Source: Alkalimonas sp.
Lineage (GTDB): Bacteria; Pseudomonadota; Gammaproteobacteria; Enterobacterales; Alteromonadaceae
DNA: 28,035 nucleotides
Assembly (NCBI GenBank): GCA_022565655.1
Contig: JAIUMG010000003.1
Location: 1-28,035, forward strand
Direction of reading: 5' to 3'
The notes below the pieces were generated by a model, which was not told where the DNA came from, ran no database searches, and worked only from the letters and a program-made list of their open reading frames with translations. This document shows, piece after piece, positions 16,414 to 25,127 of this stretch (position 1 is the stretch's first letter; each line of letters opens with the position of its first letter). Both the position numbers and the translations under genes were made by a program.

Positions 16414-17064
16414 ATGCTGCTAAATTATCGCCCCCCGCAGCACCCGTATCTGGATATCCTGTACCAGGATAACGATATCGTGGTATTAAATAAGCCCAGT
16501 GGCTTATTGAGTGTGCCGGGTAAAGCCCCTGAGCATTGTGACAGCCTAAGTGCACGGGTCCAGCGGGTCTGGCCACATGCCCGAGTGGTGCATCGGCTGG
16601 ATATGGCGACATCTGGTCTGATGGTGATGGCGATGCATAGCCAGGCTCAACGTGAACTCAATCGGCAGTTTTCTGCACGCCTTGTGCAAAAGCGGTATCA
16701 GGCAACGGTGGCTGGCCAGCTACTTGCCACACAAGGCAGCATCAGCGTGCCACTGATTTGCGACTGGCCAAACCGGCCAAAACAAAAAGTGTGTTTTCTG
16801 ACTGGCAAAAAAGCCTTGACGCATTTTCAGCGCCTGAGCCACTCGGCGACAAAAAGTCGGGTTTTATTGTTTCCTGTGACCGGGCGCTCTCATCAACTCA
16901 GAGTGCATATGCAATGGCTTGGCCATGCTATCCTTGGCGATAAGTTTTATCGCAGTGATCAAGACACGCCAGCTTCGCGCTTATTATTGCACGCAGAGTG
17001 GATCCAGTTTAAACACCCTGGCTCTGATTTGCCGGTGCAATTTTCTGCTGAGTGCCCTTTTTGA
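16414..17064 (+). CDS. rluA: Dual-specificity tRNA/23S rRNA pseudouridine synthase RluA
   Basis: 216 aa (E. coli 219). It has no S4 domain, as expected for RluA. Matches to the E. coli protein include ILYQDNDIVVLNKPSGLLSV, HRLDMATSG with the catalytic Asp63, CDWPNRPKQKVC and TGRSHQLRVHM. RluA makes pseudouridine 746 in 23S rRNA and 32 in several tRNAs. It starts 6 bases after rapA and is likely cotranscribed with it. No clear terminator was seen after it. Confidence 0.95.
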   Translation: MLLNYRPPQHPYLDILYQDNDIVVLNKPSGLLSVPGKAPEHCDSLSARVQRVWPHARVVHRLDMATSGLMVMAMHSQAQRELNRQFSARLVQKRYQATVAGQLLATQGSISVPLICDWPNRPKQKVCFLTGKKALTHFQRLSHSATKSRVLLFPVTGRSHQLRVHMQWLGHAILGDKFYRSDQDTPASRLLLHAEWIQFKHPGSDLPVQFSAECPF

Positions 17065-17104
17065 GTCAATACCGCCCAAAGAAAAAGCTGAGAGCAGGTA
17101 ATTG

Positions 17105-17134
17105 TTAACCTAGCGTTCAGTTTTATGCTATAAA
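17105..17134 (+). promoter_or_regulatory. Possible upstream sigma-70 promoter of the ompA-like gene
   Basis: An extended -10 (TG at 17126-17127, TATAAA at 17129-17134) lies 18 bases after a modest -35 (TTAACC, 17105-17110). It would give a leader of about 120 bases. Confidence 0.4.
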
Positions 17135-17197
17135 ATCATACTCAGCGAAAATAATTACTGTGTTTTCAGCTTTTGACCCGTTTATTTATTGGATTGA

Positions 17198-17225
17198 TTT
17201 GTTAAATAAGCAGTTTCACTATAAA
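17198..17225 (+). promoter_or_regulatory. Probable proximal promoter of the ompA-like gene
   Basis: TTTGTT (17198-17203), a 16-base spacer, then TATAAA (17220-17225) in A/T-rich DNA. It predicts a start site near 17232 and a leader of about 30 bases containing a strong ribosome site (AAGGAGAA). This fits a highly expressed outer-membrane protein. Confidence 0.5.
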
Positions 17226-17260
17226 ATTGGGTCTGTTGGACTTCACCTAAGGAGAAATGG

Positions 17261-18331
17261 ATGAAACGTAAAATTTGTACTTTGGCTGTGCTTGCCGCTT
17301 TACCTCTGATGTCAGGGACGGCTGCCGCCAACACCCCTAGCGCTGCAGAATTGCAAGATCGTGTGTTTGGCTCAATTTTCGCCGAATATTATATGCCTGA
17401 CCGCAAAAAAACCCGCAATGAAGATTGGGATTACCTGACCCGCGGCGAAGGGATCGGCTTTGATCTTGGGTACCGGTTCGATGAAAACTGGGCAGTTCGT
17501 GTTGAGTATGCACGTCAGCGTCTGAAGAATAAACTGACCAGCGACCGTATCACCGGTGACCGTATTGGTATTGATGCACTGTATCATCTTGATAACAGTG
17601 GTATTTATATCGTGGCTGGTGTAAAACACTTTAACATTGGCCATACCGATGCAGTAAATGTGGGTCTGGGCTATCGCGCCTTCCTGAACGAAAATGTTTC
17701 TTTCTTTGCTGAAGCAAACCGCTACCAAGGTGTCAACAATGGTAATTGGGCAGATGCAGGCATTAAGGTCGGTTTAAGCTATTACTTCGGTTCATCATCA
17801 GCGGCCCCGGCTCCAGCGCCAGCGCCAGCACCAACCCCAGCACCAGCTGAAGTTGACAGCGACGGTGATGGTGTACCAGATAGCCGTGACAAGTGTCCGA
17901 ATACACCTCGTGGACATAAAGTTGATGCTGATGGTTGTACGATTTACACCGAAGTTGAGCAACGTATTGGCAGTGCAGAAATTCGCGTTCTGTTTGCTTT
18001 TGACTCAGCCGAAGTATCTCGTGAGCAGCGTGCAGATGTTGCCCGTTTAGCCGATTACCTGAAGCGCTACCCAACCGCTCGTGTTGAAATCGAAGGCCAT
18101 GCATCACGTATTGGTGCTGCCGATTACAACATGCGCTTATCAGAGCGTCGTGCTAAAGCGGTAGCTGACTTACTGGTCAACACCCATGGTGTTGAAGCTT
18201 CACGTGTTACCACCAAAGGCTATGGCTTCACTAAGCCACGTATGGAAGGCACCAGCCGTGAAGCACATCGTGCGAACCAACGTATTGAAGCTCTGGTTAC
18301 TGCGAAGATCAAAGAACCCGTTATGCGTTAA
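17261..18331 (+). CDS. OmpA family outer-membrane protein with TSP3 repeats
   Basis: 356 aa. A signal peptide (1-23, ending TAAA) is followed by an eight-strand OmpA-like barrel (to about 176, ending VGLSYYFG), an Ala-Pro repeat linker (about 178-196), a thrombospondin type 3 calcium-binding segment (DSDGDGVPDSRDKCPNTP) and the OmpA peptidoglycan-binding domain (about 235-345, with YNMRLSERRAKAV). It ties the outer membrane to the cell wall; the layout matches OprF/OmpA proteins of aquatic gammaproteobacteria. Codon use differs from the neighbours, with Arg mostly CGT, which indicates high expression. It has its own promoters, a strong AAGGAG ribosome site and a terminator, so it is probably monocistronic. 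Confidence 0.93.
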   Translation: MKRKICTLAVLAALPLMSGTAAANTPSAAELQDRVFGSIFAEYYMPDRKKTRNEDWDYLTRGEGIGFDLGYRFDENWAVRVEYARQRLKNKLTSDRITGDRIGIDALYHLDNSGIYIVAGVKHFNIGHTDAVNVGLGYRAFLNENVSFFAEANRYQGVNNGNWADAGIKVGLSYYFGSSSAAPAPAPAPAPTPAPAEVDSDGDGVPDSRDKCPNTPRGHKVDADGCTIYTEVEQRIGSAEIRVLFAFDSAEVSREQRADVARLADYLKRYPTARVEIEGHASRIGAADYNMRLSERRAKAVADLLVNTHGVEASRVTTKGYGFTKPRMEGTSREAHRANQRIEALVTAKIKEPVMR

Positions 18332-18350
18332 TACAGGGTCTACTTTGAAC

Positions 18351-18382
18351 ATAAAGCCGCACTATGCGGCTTTATTTTTTTC
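18351..18382 (+). terminator. Rho-independent terminator of the ompA-like gene
   Basis: Ten-base perfect arms (ATAAAGCCGC / GCGGCTTTAT) with a five-base loop ACTAT are followed by a run of T, 20 bases after the stop codon. This is a textbook intrinsic terminator and is partly symmetric, so it might also work in reverse. Confidence 0.9.
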
Positions 18383-18436
18383 AGCTTTTATAAAAATGGC
18401 CGATACTGTATGCAAGAAGACAGCAAAGGGTCATTC

Positions 18437-19192
18437 ATGTATCGTTTTTGTGTTTATACCGCACTTTTACTTCTACTCATTTATCTGCCATCGAGTCAGC
18501 TGCAAGCCAATGAGCAACAAACCATAGCTGATTTACAGCGGCAGTTGCCTGAGTGGGAGTTTAAACAAATCAGCAACGAGCAAGATACCTTTACCATTAT
18601 TCATCGCCCCGCCATGACCGCCTTTGAAAAAGGCACCTTGATACTGATCCCTGATGCATCTTTGCACCCCGCGACGCCCCGACAACTTAATTTCCTGCGG
18701 CAGGCGTTTAATGATCTGGGTTGGCATACCATCGCACTGATGCCGCCATCATCGCCCACAAATGAACAGAACAGCAGCGAACCACTGCAGCAACGGCTGA
18801 ACCTGCTGTTAAGTGATAGCGAAATGCCGTCTGGCCATCTGGTCGTTCTGGCTCAAGGGTCAAGCGCCAGTTTGCTGACTCAGCTCGATTGGCTTGATAT
18901 GACCAGGCAAGCTGATGCGCTCATCTTATTGAGCAGTTATGAGGCTGATCCGGCAATTAACCGTGAGCTGGCACAACGCATTGGCGCCTTAACGATCCCC
19001 ACATTGGATATAGCGCACCATCAGGATCATCCACATATTCAGCAGACCCTGATTCAGCGACAACAATGGAGCCGGAAAAATGCGAACTTACTCTATCGTC
19101 AACGCCTGCTCAGCGGCCATGCCGAGCTCGAAACCACTCAGCAATTAATGTACAAGGAAGTCTATGGTTGGTTGAGCTATTTGGGGTTATAA
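18437..19192 (+). CDS. DUF3530-like exported alpha/beta-hydrolase-type protein
   Basis: 251 aa from ATG 18437, chosen because it begins a typical signal peptide (MYRFCVYTALLLLLIYLP, cleavage near LQAN) with AGGG just upstream; an in-frame ATG at 18410 would add nine polar residues. The pattern LILIPDASLHPATPRQLNFL, then HTIALMPPS, then VVLAQGSSASLL looks like a degenerate alpha/beta-hydrolase fold, with a serine at the nucleophile turn but without the full GxSxG. This fits what I recall of DUF3530, a family of unknown function. Whether it is an active enzyme is doubtful. It lies alone between the ompA terminator and the small lipoprotein gene. Confidence 0.65.
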   Translation: MYRFCVYTALLLLLIYLPSSQLQANEQQTIADLQRQLPEWEFKQISNEQDTFTIIHRPAMTAFEKGTLILIPDASLHPATPRQLNFLRQAFNDLGWHTIALMPPSSPTNEQNSSEPLQQRLNLLLSDSEMPSGHLVVLAQGSSASLLTQLDWLDMTRQADALILLSSYEADPAINRELAQRIGALTIPTLDIAHHQDHPHIQQTLIQRQQWSRKNANLLYRQRLLSGHAELETTQQLMYKEVYGWLSYLGL

Positions 19193-19245
19193 TCTGGTAA
19201 CACCGATCAACATGATGATCACTTTTCTGGATTCGGAATTTTATT

Positions 19246-19662
19246 ATGACTCATCAAAGCCGCTTGTTATTATCGTTCCTCACACTAGGTCTGCTTCAAG
19301 CCTGTTCAGCCCCAGCCCCGATAGTTCACCAGCCGCCGCCACTGATAGAAGAGCCAGCGTCCCTGGTTGGCGCTACCATGTTACTGGTTGAAAGTGCTCA
19401 TGTCTGTCGTGATGAAGCTGAAACCAAGCGGCTGGCGGCCAGTGCCCAGTTACGATCGATGGCCCGCTACTTAGCAGAAGTATTACCGACCTATAACTGC
19501 TCAATCACCGAGTTGACCAACCAGGTTGAAGTGCTGGAAGAGGCGCCCGGCTACCGAAAGGTCAACCTGAACCAGAATGAAGTCTTCACCTTTGATAACT
19601 ACTTACTGCCAGCAGCCACGGCTGAACAAGCTCAGGAGCCCTCCGTTTCATCATGCTGCTGA
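19246..19662 (+). CDS. Small lipoprotein of unknown function
   Basis: 138 aa. The lipoprotein signal ends LLQAC with Cys20, followed by a Pro-rich stretch (SAPAPIVHQPPPLIEEP) typical of a flexible linker from the membrane. The rest contains two further Cys (near 54 and 85) and ends in VSSCC. I do not recognise the family. The last 31 bases overlap the end of the ion-channel gene on the other strand. Confidence 0.65.
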   Translation: MTHQSRLLLSFLTLGLLQACSAPAPIVHQPPPLIEEPASLVGATMLLVESAHVCRDEAETKRLAASAQLRSMARYLAEVLPTYNCSITELTNQVEVLEEAPGYRKVNLNQNEVFTFDNYLLPAATAEQAQEPSVSSCC

Positions 19663-20483
19663 TCCAGCCGCCGGTTTAAGCTAGCGACCTGCTGCTGCAA
19701 TAAGGACAATTGCTGCAGCAGTTCACCATGATGATCTTCCTGTTGCTGGTGATCTTCCTTGCGTGTTTCATTGGTCATTATCTCCAGGATCACACCCACC
19801 ATCATATTCAAAAAGATAAAGGTCGTCAGAAAAATAAACACAATGTAGTAAATCCAACTCAGAGGATACACTTCCATGGTGTCATACATCACGTCGGTCC
19901 AGTCTTCAAAGGTCGCGACCCGGAACAAGGTCAGCATGGAAATGGCGATATCGCCCCAGAGAAACTCATCGATTTTTGCAAAAAATATGGAGCCAACCGC
20001 GGCAAAAATATAGAAAATAATAAACATCAATAAAGCGATGTAGCCCATTTTAGGAATAGCTTTCAACAAGGCATTAATCAGAAAACGCAACTCAGGCACA
20101 ATAGAGACCAGGCGAAGTACTCTTAAGACACGCAGCAGACGGCCAATCACCACCATTTCACTGTCTGGTAATGGCACCAGACTTGCCACCACAATGAAGG
20201 TATCAAACACATTCCAACCATCGTGGAAAAAACGTCTTTTTTGTTCAGCAGATAAAAACCGAATGGTAATTTCAAACAAGAAAAAAAGTGTAATCGCGAT
20301 ATCCAGCACACCGATACTCTGCTCAAGCCAGAGTGGTAAACGATAGGTTTTGGCGCCCACGGCCAAGGCTGCAATCACTATGACGGCGATGACGAACCCC
20401 TGAAAGTATCGACTCTGCTCTATCCGCTGCAAACGTTGAAACCAGGCATAATCTAACTGCATAAAGCGATAACCTTCACTCAT
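19632..20483 (-). CDS. Voltage-gated cation channel, single-domain (NaChBac-like)
   Basis: 283 aa, the usual size of single-domain bacterial channels. There are six membrane helices: S1 about 28-46, S2 58-76, S3 88-104, S4 112-127, S5 146-168 and S6 209-235. S4 carries Arg115, 118, 121 and 124 at every third position, the voltage-sensor pattern. The pore loop has TFEDW (191-195) followed by TDVMY where sodium channels such as NaChBac have TLESW. The tail has a predicted coiled coil (about 253-277, LLQQLSLLQQQVASLNRRLD), as in tetrameric channels of this family. It should conduct Na+ or Ca2+ across the inner membrane; the ion cannot be decided from sequence. It lies 37 bases downstream of djlA on the same strand and may be cotranscribed with it. 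Confidence 0.88.
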   Translation of the reverse strand: MSEGYRFMQLDYAWFQRLQRIEQSRYFQGFVIAVIVIAALAVGAKTYRLPLWLEQSIGVLDIAITLFFLFEITIRFLSAEQKRRFFHDGWNVFDTFIVVASLVPLPDSEMVVIGRLLRVLRVLRLVSIVPELRFLINALLKAIPKMGYIALLMFIIFYIFAAVGSIFFAKIDEFLWGDIAISMLTLFRVATFEDWTDVMYDTMEVYPLSWIYYIVFIFLTTFIFLNMMVGVILEIMTNETRKEDHQQQEDHHGELLQQLSLLQQQVASLNRRLDQQHDETEGS

Positions 20484-20520
20484 ATTGATATCATGTACTC
20501 ATTAGGAACTAGCAGCACTA

Positions 20521-21339
20521 TCAAAGACCCCGGTGCTGCTTAATCAATTCATAAGCGGCTTGGATCTCTTGAGTTTTTTGTTTTGCCAGCTCTTGCATTT
20601 CGGGTGGCATGCCCTGAGCTACCAACTTATCCGGATGATGCTGCGCCATTTGTCGCTTGTAAGCTTTCTTTAACTCCTGAGCACTGCAACCTTCTGTCGT
20701 GCCAAGTAGTGCGTACGCATCGGCTAAGCTTCGCTGTGGCTTGTGTGTTGAATGATTGGCATGGTGTCGCCGGTGTTGAAAGCGGGCTTCGGCTTCATAA
20801 CGACCAAGTATTTGTTCAAACTGCAACGGTGAGAAGTCGAGTAGTTCAGCAATCCGGGTCAAGATTTGCCGTTGTTGACTGGTGAGCTGGCCATCCACTA
20901 AGGCAATACTCATTTGAATTTCCATAAACAGCATCAATACATCAGGACGGTTCAGGTACGCCATCTTTAAATCAGCCAGCTGTTGCTGCCATGGGAAAGC
21001 TGCCGCCTTGCCATCCCGGAAGGCATCCTGAGCTTCTTTTTGCTGTTGGGCTGACAACCCAAGCTGAGTCATAAAGTGCTGCGCCTGACGAATATGCGCC
21101 TGTGTCACCACTCCTGTTGATTTCGCCAGGTGTCCCATCACCGCAAAAGTGCTGTACATAAAAACGCCTTGGGCTTCCTTATGGCTGTTAAAAAGACCTT
21201 GAAAGCCCCCCCTGCTTTCAAAGCGCTGCCGTAAGGCCTGGTCGAACCAATGTCCTAATAACAAACCAATGAACAGCCCGGGTAGCTTTAAGATTGCCAT
21301 CCCAAATAAAGCGCCGAGAATTTTACCCCACACCCACAC
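20521..21339 (-). CDS. djlA: Membrane-anchored DnaJ-like co-chaperone DjlA
   Basis: 272 aa (E. coli 271). The N-terminal membrane helix (about 5-29, ending LLLGHWFD) is followed by the TerB-like middle region and a C-terminal J domain (about 204-272) with HPD at 235-237 and KQKTQEIQAAYELIKQH, nearly as in E. coli. DjlA stimulates DnaK at the inner membrane. The start is GTG at 21339, with GGAG 5 bases upstream. The gene is divergent from lptD, as in many gammaproteobacteria. A TGCTATAAT extended -10 lies about 75 bases upstream. Confidence 0.96.
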   Translation of the reverse strand: MWVWGKILGALFGMAILKLPGLFIGLLLGHWFDQALRQRFESRGGFQGLFNSHKEAQGVFMYSTFAVMGHLAKSTGVVTQAHIRQAQHFMTQLGLSAQQQKEAQDAFRDGKAAAFPWQQQLADLKMAYLNRPDVLMLFMEIQMSIALVDGQLTSQQRQILTRIAELLDFSPLQFEQILGRYEAEARFQHRRHHANHSTHKPQRSLADAYALLGTTEGCSAQELKKAYKRQMAQHHPDKLVAQGMPPEMQELAKQKTQEIQAAYELIKQHRGL

Positions 21340-21414
21340 ACTCTCCAGCTAGGAAACCGGCAAATTCATCAAAGTCATCAACAAACTCTGGTTCACCCCA
21401 AAAAACAAGACGCT

Positions 21415-21424
21415 ATTATAGCAG
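21415..21424 (-). promoter_or_regulatory. Probable extended -10 element of the djlA promoter
   Basis: On the minus strand the sequence reads TGCTATAATAG, a perfect TATAAT preceded by TGn (TATAAT at 21415-21420). The -35 region 17 bases upstream is poor, which an extended -10 can make up for. It predicts a leader of about 70 bases. Confidence 0.5.
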
Positions 21425-21503
21425 TCAAAACGTTTGGTACCAGCATAGAGAAGAGGAAAGATCCAGCATTTCCAGCCAGAACAGCATAGCGGCAGCCAGC
21501 AAA

Positions 21504-21532
21504 TTGCTTTATCATAGCGGTCAATCTACAAC
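21504..21532 (+). promoter_or_regulatory. Possible sigma-70 promoter of lptD-surA operon
   Basis: TTGCTT (21504-21509), a 17-base spacer and TACAAC (21527-21532), giving a leader of about 30 bases. In E. coli the lptD-surA genes also have a sigma-E promoter, but I did not find a convincing GGAACTT/TCTGA pair in this 231-bp spacer. Confidence 0.35.
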
Positions 21533-21570
21533 CCTAATCAACGGCTCTATTTTCAAGGTTTATAAGGCAC

Positions 21571-23826
21571 ATGACGTTCCGCTTGACCAATTTTTATTTA
21601 GTGTGCCTGGTGGCCACGGCCAATGCTTATGCCGATAATGCCATCATTGAAAGCTGCTATCCTGCCACGCCAGTGCCAGCAGCACTGGCAAACCTTGATC
21701 AGCACAACTCACTGGTTTCCATTGATTCAGATGGGCTTGAGCTTAGTAACAATCAACTGGCCAGCTTTTTTGGTGATGTTCAGGTCAGCTATCGCGACAC
21801 CCTGCTGCAAGCTCCACGGGCCAGCTTTAACCAACCAGCCCAAATTATTACGGCTGACGGCGGCATTAACTACTTCAGCCCCGAAGTGGCGGTTCGCAGT
21901 CAACGGTTTTCTGCCGACTTGCAACAAAACCAGGTAGAGTTATTTGGCGCCGATTATCAGCTAACCACTCAGGCTGGACGAGGAGCCGCCGACTCTTTAT
22001 TGGCAGCAGAAACATCTCTGATCCTTAATCAAGCCAGTTTTACTGCCTGCCCTCAAGGGGATAACAGCTGGGCGCTGCACGCCAATGAGATTACACTGAA
22101 TGCGGATGAGGGCTGGGGACAGGCCTGGCATACCGTATTTAAAGTACGGGATATCCCCGTGCTGTACCTGCCTTACTTGTCGTTTCCAATCACTGATGCC
22201 CGTAAATCCGGTTTGCTGCTTCCTAATGTGAGTAGCTCACAGCGACTTGGTGTCGACCTGGAGCTACCGTATTACTTTAATCTGGCAGAAAACTACGATT
22301 TAACGTTAACACCGCGCTTAATGACCAACCGGGGTTATCAGCTTAAATCCGAGTTTCGCTACCTTACAGCAGCACATCAAGGGCTGCTGCATGTTGAGTA
22401 CATGCATAAGGATCGTGAAAAGCCTGACTTGGCTCAGCGCTACCTTGGTCATTACAATCAGCGCAGCGACTTTACCCCTCGCTGGCGGGCGACTCTGGAT
22501 GTAACGGATATCAGTGATGATGCTTATCTTGCTGATCTGGGGTCAGATTACATCAATCAAAGTGACACCCAGTTACTGAAGCAAGGCAACCTGACCTACT
22601 ACGGCGACGATGTTTTGGCCAGCCTGCAATTGCAAGACTTTACGGTGCTGGGTAACTACGACAAAGCGTATGCGGCCTTGCCTGTTGTTGAGCTTCGCTC
22701 TGCTGAACCTATGCCACTTCTGGCTGGAGTGGAGTTTGACTGGCAAGCGCAATACGCCTACTTTCGAAATGAGCAGGCACTTATCCATTCAGCCCACCGG
22801 GCCCATATGGAACCAACCATTCGCTTACCCTTTATTTCCCCGGCCATGGAGTTCACTGCTGAGGCCAGCCTGATGCATACCCGTTATCAACAGAATAGCG
22901 ATGAATTACAAAGCCAGGCTCGAAACATCCAGCGCACGCTGCCTAAGTTTCGTCTCAGAGGTCAATTAAACTTTGAACGAAGCCTGAGTCGACAGGGTGA
23001 ACTGAACGTACAAACGTTTGAACCGCAAGTGCAATATTTGTATATTCCTCATCGGGCTCAATCAGAGATAGGGCTGTTTGATACCACACGTCTGCAAGAT
23101 GATTATTTTGGCTTATTCCGTGAAAATCGCTTTTCCGGGCTGGATCGTATCAATGAAGCCAATCAACTGACACTAGGTGCCACCAGCCGTATCTACGACG
23201 CCAACGATCGGGAGCAGTTTCGTTTCAGTCTGGGGCAAATATTTTTTATTACCTCCCCCACAGAGCTGCAAGACCCATTTCAACAAAGCCTGACCGATAT
23301 TGAGTCGATGCTTGCTGCTGAGTCCATGTGGCAATGGCATCGACGCTGGTTCGTCAGTGCCGGGGTCCAATACGACAGTGATAACCGTAATTTAATAAAA
23401 AGCAATATGACGCTGGATTATCGCGGCAATGATAAAACTCTCTTTCAATTGAACCATCGATATAGCAAGGCAGTCTCAGATTACGAAATTAGTCAAATCG
23501 GTATGTTAGGCACTCAACCGGTGGCAGATAACTGGCAAGTGTTTGGTAGTTATTACTTTGACCTAAGTCACAGCCAAATGATGGAGGCGCATTTTGGTGT
23601 CCAATACGAGTCCTGCTGTTGGGCTGTACGGTTGGTTGCTCGCAGACAAATAGCAACCGACCTAACCCGTAACCCAACAGATTTGAATATTCCGAGTACC
23701 TTCGACAACGGAGTTTCTTTACAATTTGTCTTAAAAGGCTTTGGCGATAAAGCTGGTTTTGCCGTCACAGACATGTTATCAAATGGCATCTTCAGCTATC
23801 GACGTCCATATTTATTAAATAATTAG
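21571..23826 (+). CDS. lptD: LPS-assembly outer-membrane protein LptD
   Basis: 751 aa. A signal peptide (1-21, ending NAYA) is followed by an N-terminal OstA-like beta-jellyroll (about 45-160) and the large C-terminal barrel. The four disulphide cysteines of LptD are all present: Cys29, Cys160 and the adjacent pair Cys682-Cys683 (YESCCWAVRL). LptD with LptE inserts LPS into the outer leaflet. The start at 21571 is supported by the signal peptide and an AAGG just upstream. surA follows after 11 bases; coupling with the chaperone that folds outer-membrane proteins is the conserved arrangement. Confidence 0.97.
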   Translation: MTFRLTNFYLVCLVATANAYADNAIIESCYPATPVPAALANLDQHNSLVSIDSDGLELSNNQLASFFGDVQVSYRDTLLQAPRASFNQPAQIITADGGINYFSPEVAVRSQRFSADLQQNQVELFGADYQLTTQAGRGAADSLLAAETSLILNQASFTACPQGDNSWALHANEITLNADEGWGQAWHTVFKVRDIPVLYLPYLSFPITDARKSGLLLPNVSSSQRLGVDLELPYYFNLAENYDLTLTPRLMTNRGYQLKSEFRYLTAAHQGLLHVEYMHKDREKPDLAQRYLGHYNQRSDFTPRWRATLDVTDISDDAYLADLGSDYINQSDTQLLKQGNLTYYGDDVLASLQLQDFTVLGNYDKAYAALPVVELRSAEPMPLLAGVEFDWQAQYAYFRNEQALIHSAHRAHMEPTIRLPFISPAMEFTAEASLMHTRYQQNSDELQSQARNIQRTLPKFRLRGQLNFERSLSRQGELNVQTFEPQVQYLYIPHRAQSEIGLFDTTRLQDDYFGLFRENRFSGLDRINEANQLTLGATSRIYDANDREQFRFSLGQIFFITSPTELQDPFQQSLTDIESMLAAESMWQWHRRWFVSAGVQYDSDNRNLIKSNMTLDYRGNDKTLFQLNHRYSKAVSDYEISQIGMLGTQPVADNWQVFGSYYFDLSHSQMMEAHFGVQYESCCWAVRLVARRQIATDLTRNPTDLNIPSTFDNGVSLQFVLKGFGDKAGFAVTDMLSNGIFSYRRPYLLNN

Positions 23827-23837
23827 TGTAGGAATTT

Positions 23838-25124
23838 ATGAAGTTATTTTCGAGTATTATTTTCGGCTGCATCTTGTTGCAAAGCGTAGCGATGGCAACA
23901 GCCAGCGAACGGCAAGTGGATCGTATTGCGGCTATTGTTGATAGTGGCGTAGTACTGAAATCTGAAGTGGAAGAGGTGGTGCAACGGGTCAAACGCAACG
24001 CGGTAGCCCAGGGCCAGACTTTACCGTCCGATGAAGTATTACGAGTACAGGCACTCGACCGTCTTATTAACACCAGCCTGCAAATGCAAATGGCGGAGCG
24101 TATGGGATTGCAAATCAGCGATCCCCAACTGGACCAAACCATCCAGCGTATTGCAGCCGATGAAGGCATGACTCTGGAGCAATTTCGCCAGCAAGTCGTC
24201 GCCGAAGAAGGCAGCTATCAGTCTTTCCGCGAGCGTCTTCGTGAAGAAATTACCACCAATGAAGTGTTGCGTAACAGTGTACAGCGTCGAATTTACATCA
24301 GCCCGCAAGAAGTCGAAAGCTTACTGCGTGTGATGCAAGAGCAAGGGGCGACTACCGAGCAATACAATATTGGTCATATCTTGATCGGCCTGCCGAGCCA
24401 GGCCACAACTGAAGATATAGACAGCGCTCGCAACCGTGCCGAAGCGGTATTAAAGCTATTAAAAGAAGGCAGTGACTTCCGTCAGCAAGCACTGACCTCC
24501 TCATCAGGTAGCCGTGCGCTTGAAGGTGGCGATATGGGCTGGATGAATATCAATGAAATGCCAACCTTATTTGCAGAAGCGATCAGAGATAAACGACGTG
24601 GCGACCTGATAGGTCCCTTACGTTCTGGTGCTGGCTTTCATATTCTGACTATTTTTGACGTGCGTGGTGAAAATGTTGCCGAGGTGCAGGAGGTTAAAGC
24701 CAGACATGTGCTGATCCGCCCATCGATTATCTTAAGTGAAGAGCGGGCCAGAGAGACGCTTGCCCGCTTTGCCCGTGAATTCAAAGATGGTGACGCGGAC
24801 TTTGCTGCCTTTGCCCGGGAGCACTCTGAAGATCCTGGCTCACGTAACAATGGTGGCGATTTAGGCTGGGCCGATCCCGAGATGTATGTCCCTGAGTTTC
24901 GTGATACGTTAAAACGTCTGGAACTGAATGAGCTGAGCGAGCCGTTTCGTACCGAACATGGCTGGCACATTGTGCAATTACTTGACCGACGCTCTGTTGA
25001 TGCAACCGTTGAAAACCAGCGGGAACAGATCTACCGGATGATTTTCAACCGTCGCTTTAACGAAGAGACCAGTAATTTCCTTCGTGAGATGCGTGATGAA
25101 GCCTATGTGGAAATTGTGGAGTAA
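23838..25124 (+). CDS. surA: Periplasmic chaperone and peptidyl-prolyl isomerase SurA
   Basis: 428 aa, the same as E. coli SurA. A signal peptide (1-22) is followed by the N-terminal chaperone domain (VDRIAAIVDSGVVLKSEVEE) and two parvulin domains (about 175-275 and 286-388); each has the HILI/HVLI and GGDMGWM/GGDLGWA motifs. SurA helps fold outer-membrane proteins, including LptD. AGGAA lies before the ATG. pdxA follows after 3 bases. Confidence 0.97.
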   Translation: MKLFSSIIFGCILLQSVAMATASERQVDRIAAIVDSGVVLKSEVEEVVQRVKRNAVAQGQTLPSDEVLRVQALDRLINTSLQMQMAERMGLQISDPQLDQTIQRIAADEGMTLEQFRQQVVAEEGSYQSFRERLREEITTNEVLRNSVQRRIYISPQEVESLLRVMQEQGATTEQYNIGHILIGLPSQATTEDIDSARNRAEAVLKLLKEGSDFRQQALTSSSGSRALEGGDMGWMNINEMPTLFAEAIRDKRRGDLIGPLRSGAGFHILTIFDVRGENVAEVQEVKARHVLIRPSIILSEERARETLARFAREFKDGDADFAAFAREHSEDPGSRNNGGDLGWADPEMYVPEFRDTLKRLELNELSEPFRTEHGWHIVQLLDRRSVDATVENQREQIYRMIFNRRFNEETSNFLREMRDEAYVEIVE

Positions 25125-25127
25125 TTG

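Noticed and set aside
17797..17850. Short tandem repeat / CRISPR-like pattern
   Set aside because: It is the codon-level repeat of the Ala-Pro linker in the OmpA protein, with no spacers.
21340..21570. Sigma-E promoter for lptD as in E. coli
   Set aside because: No GGAACTT plus TCTGA pair at proper spacing was found in the spacer.
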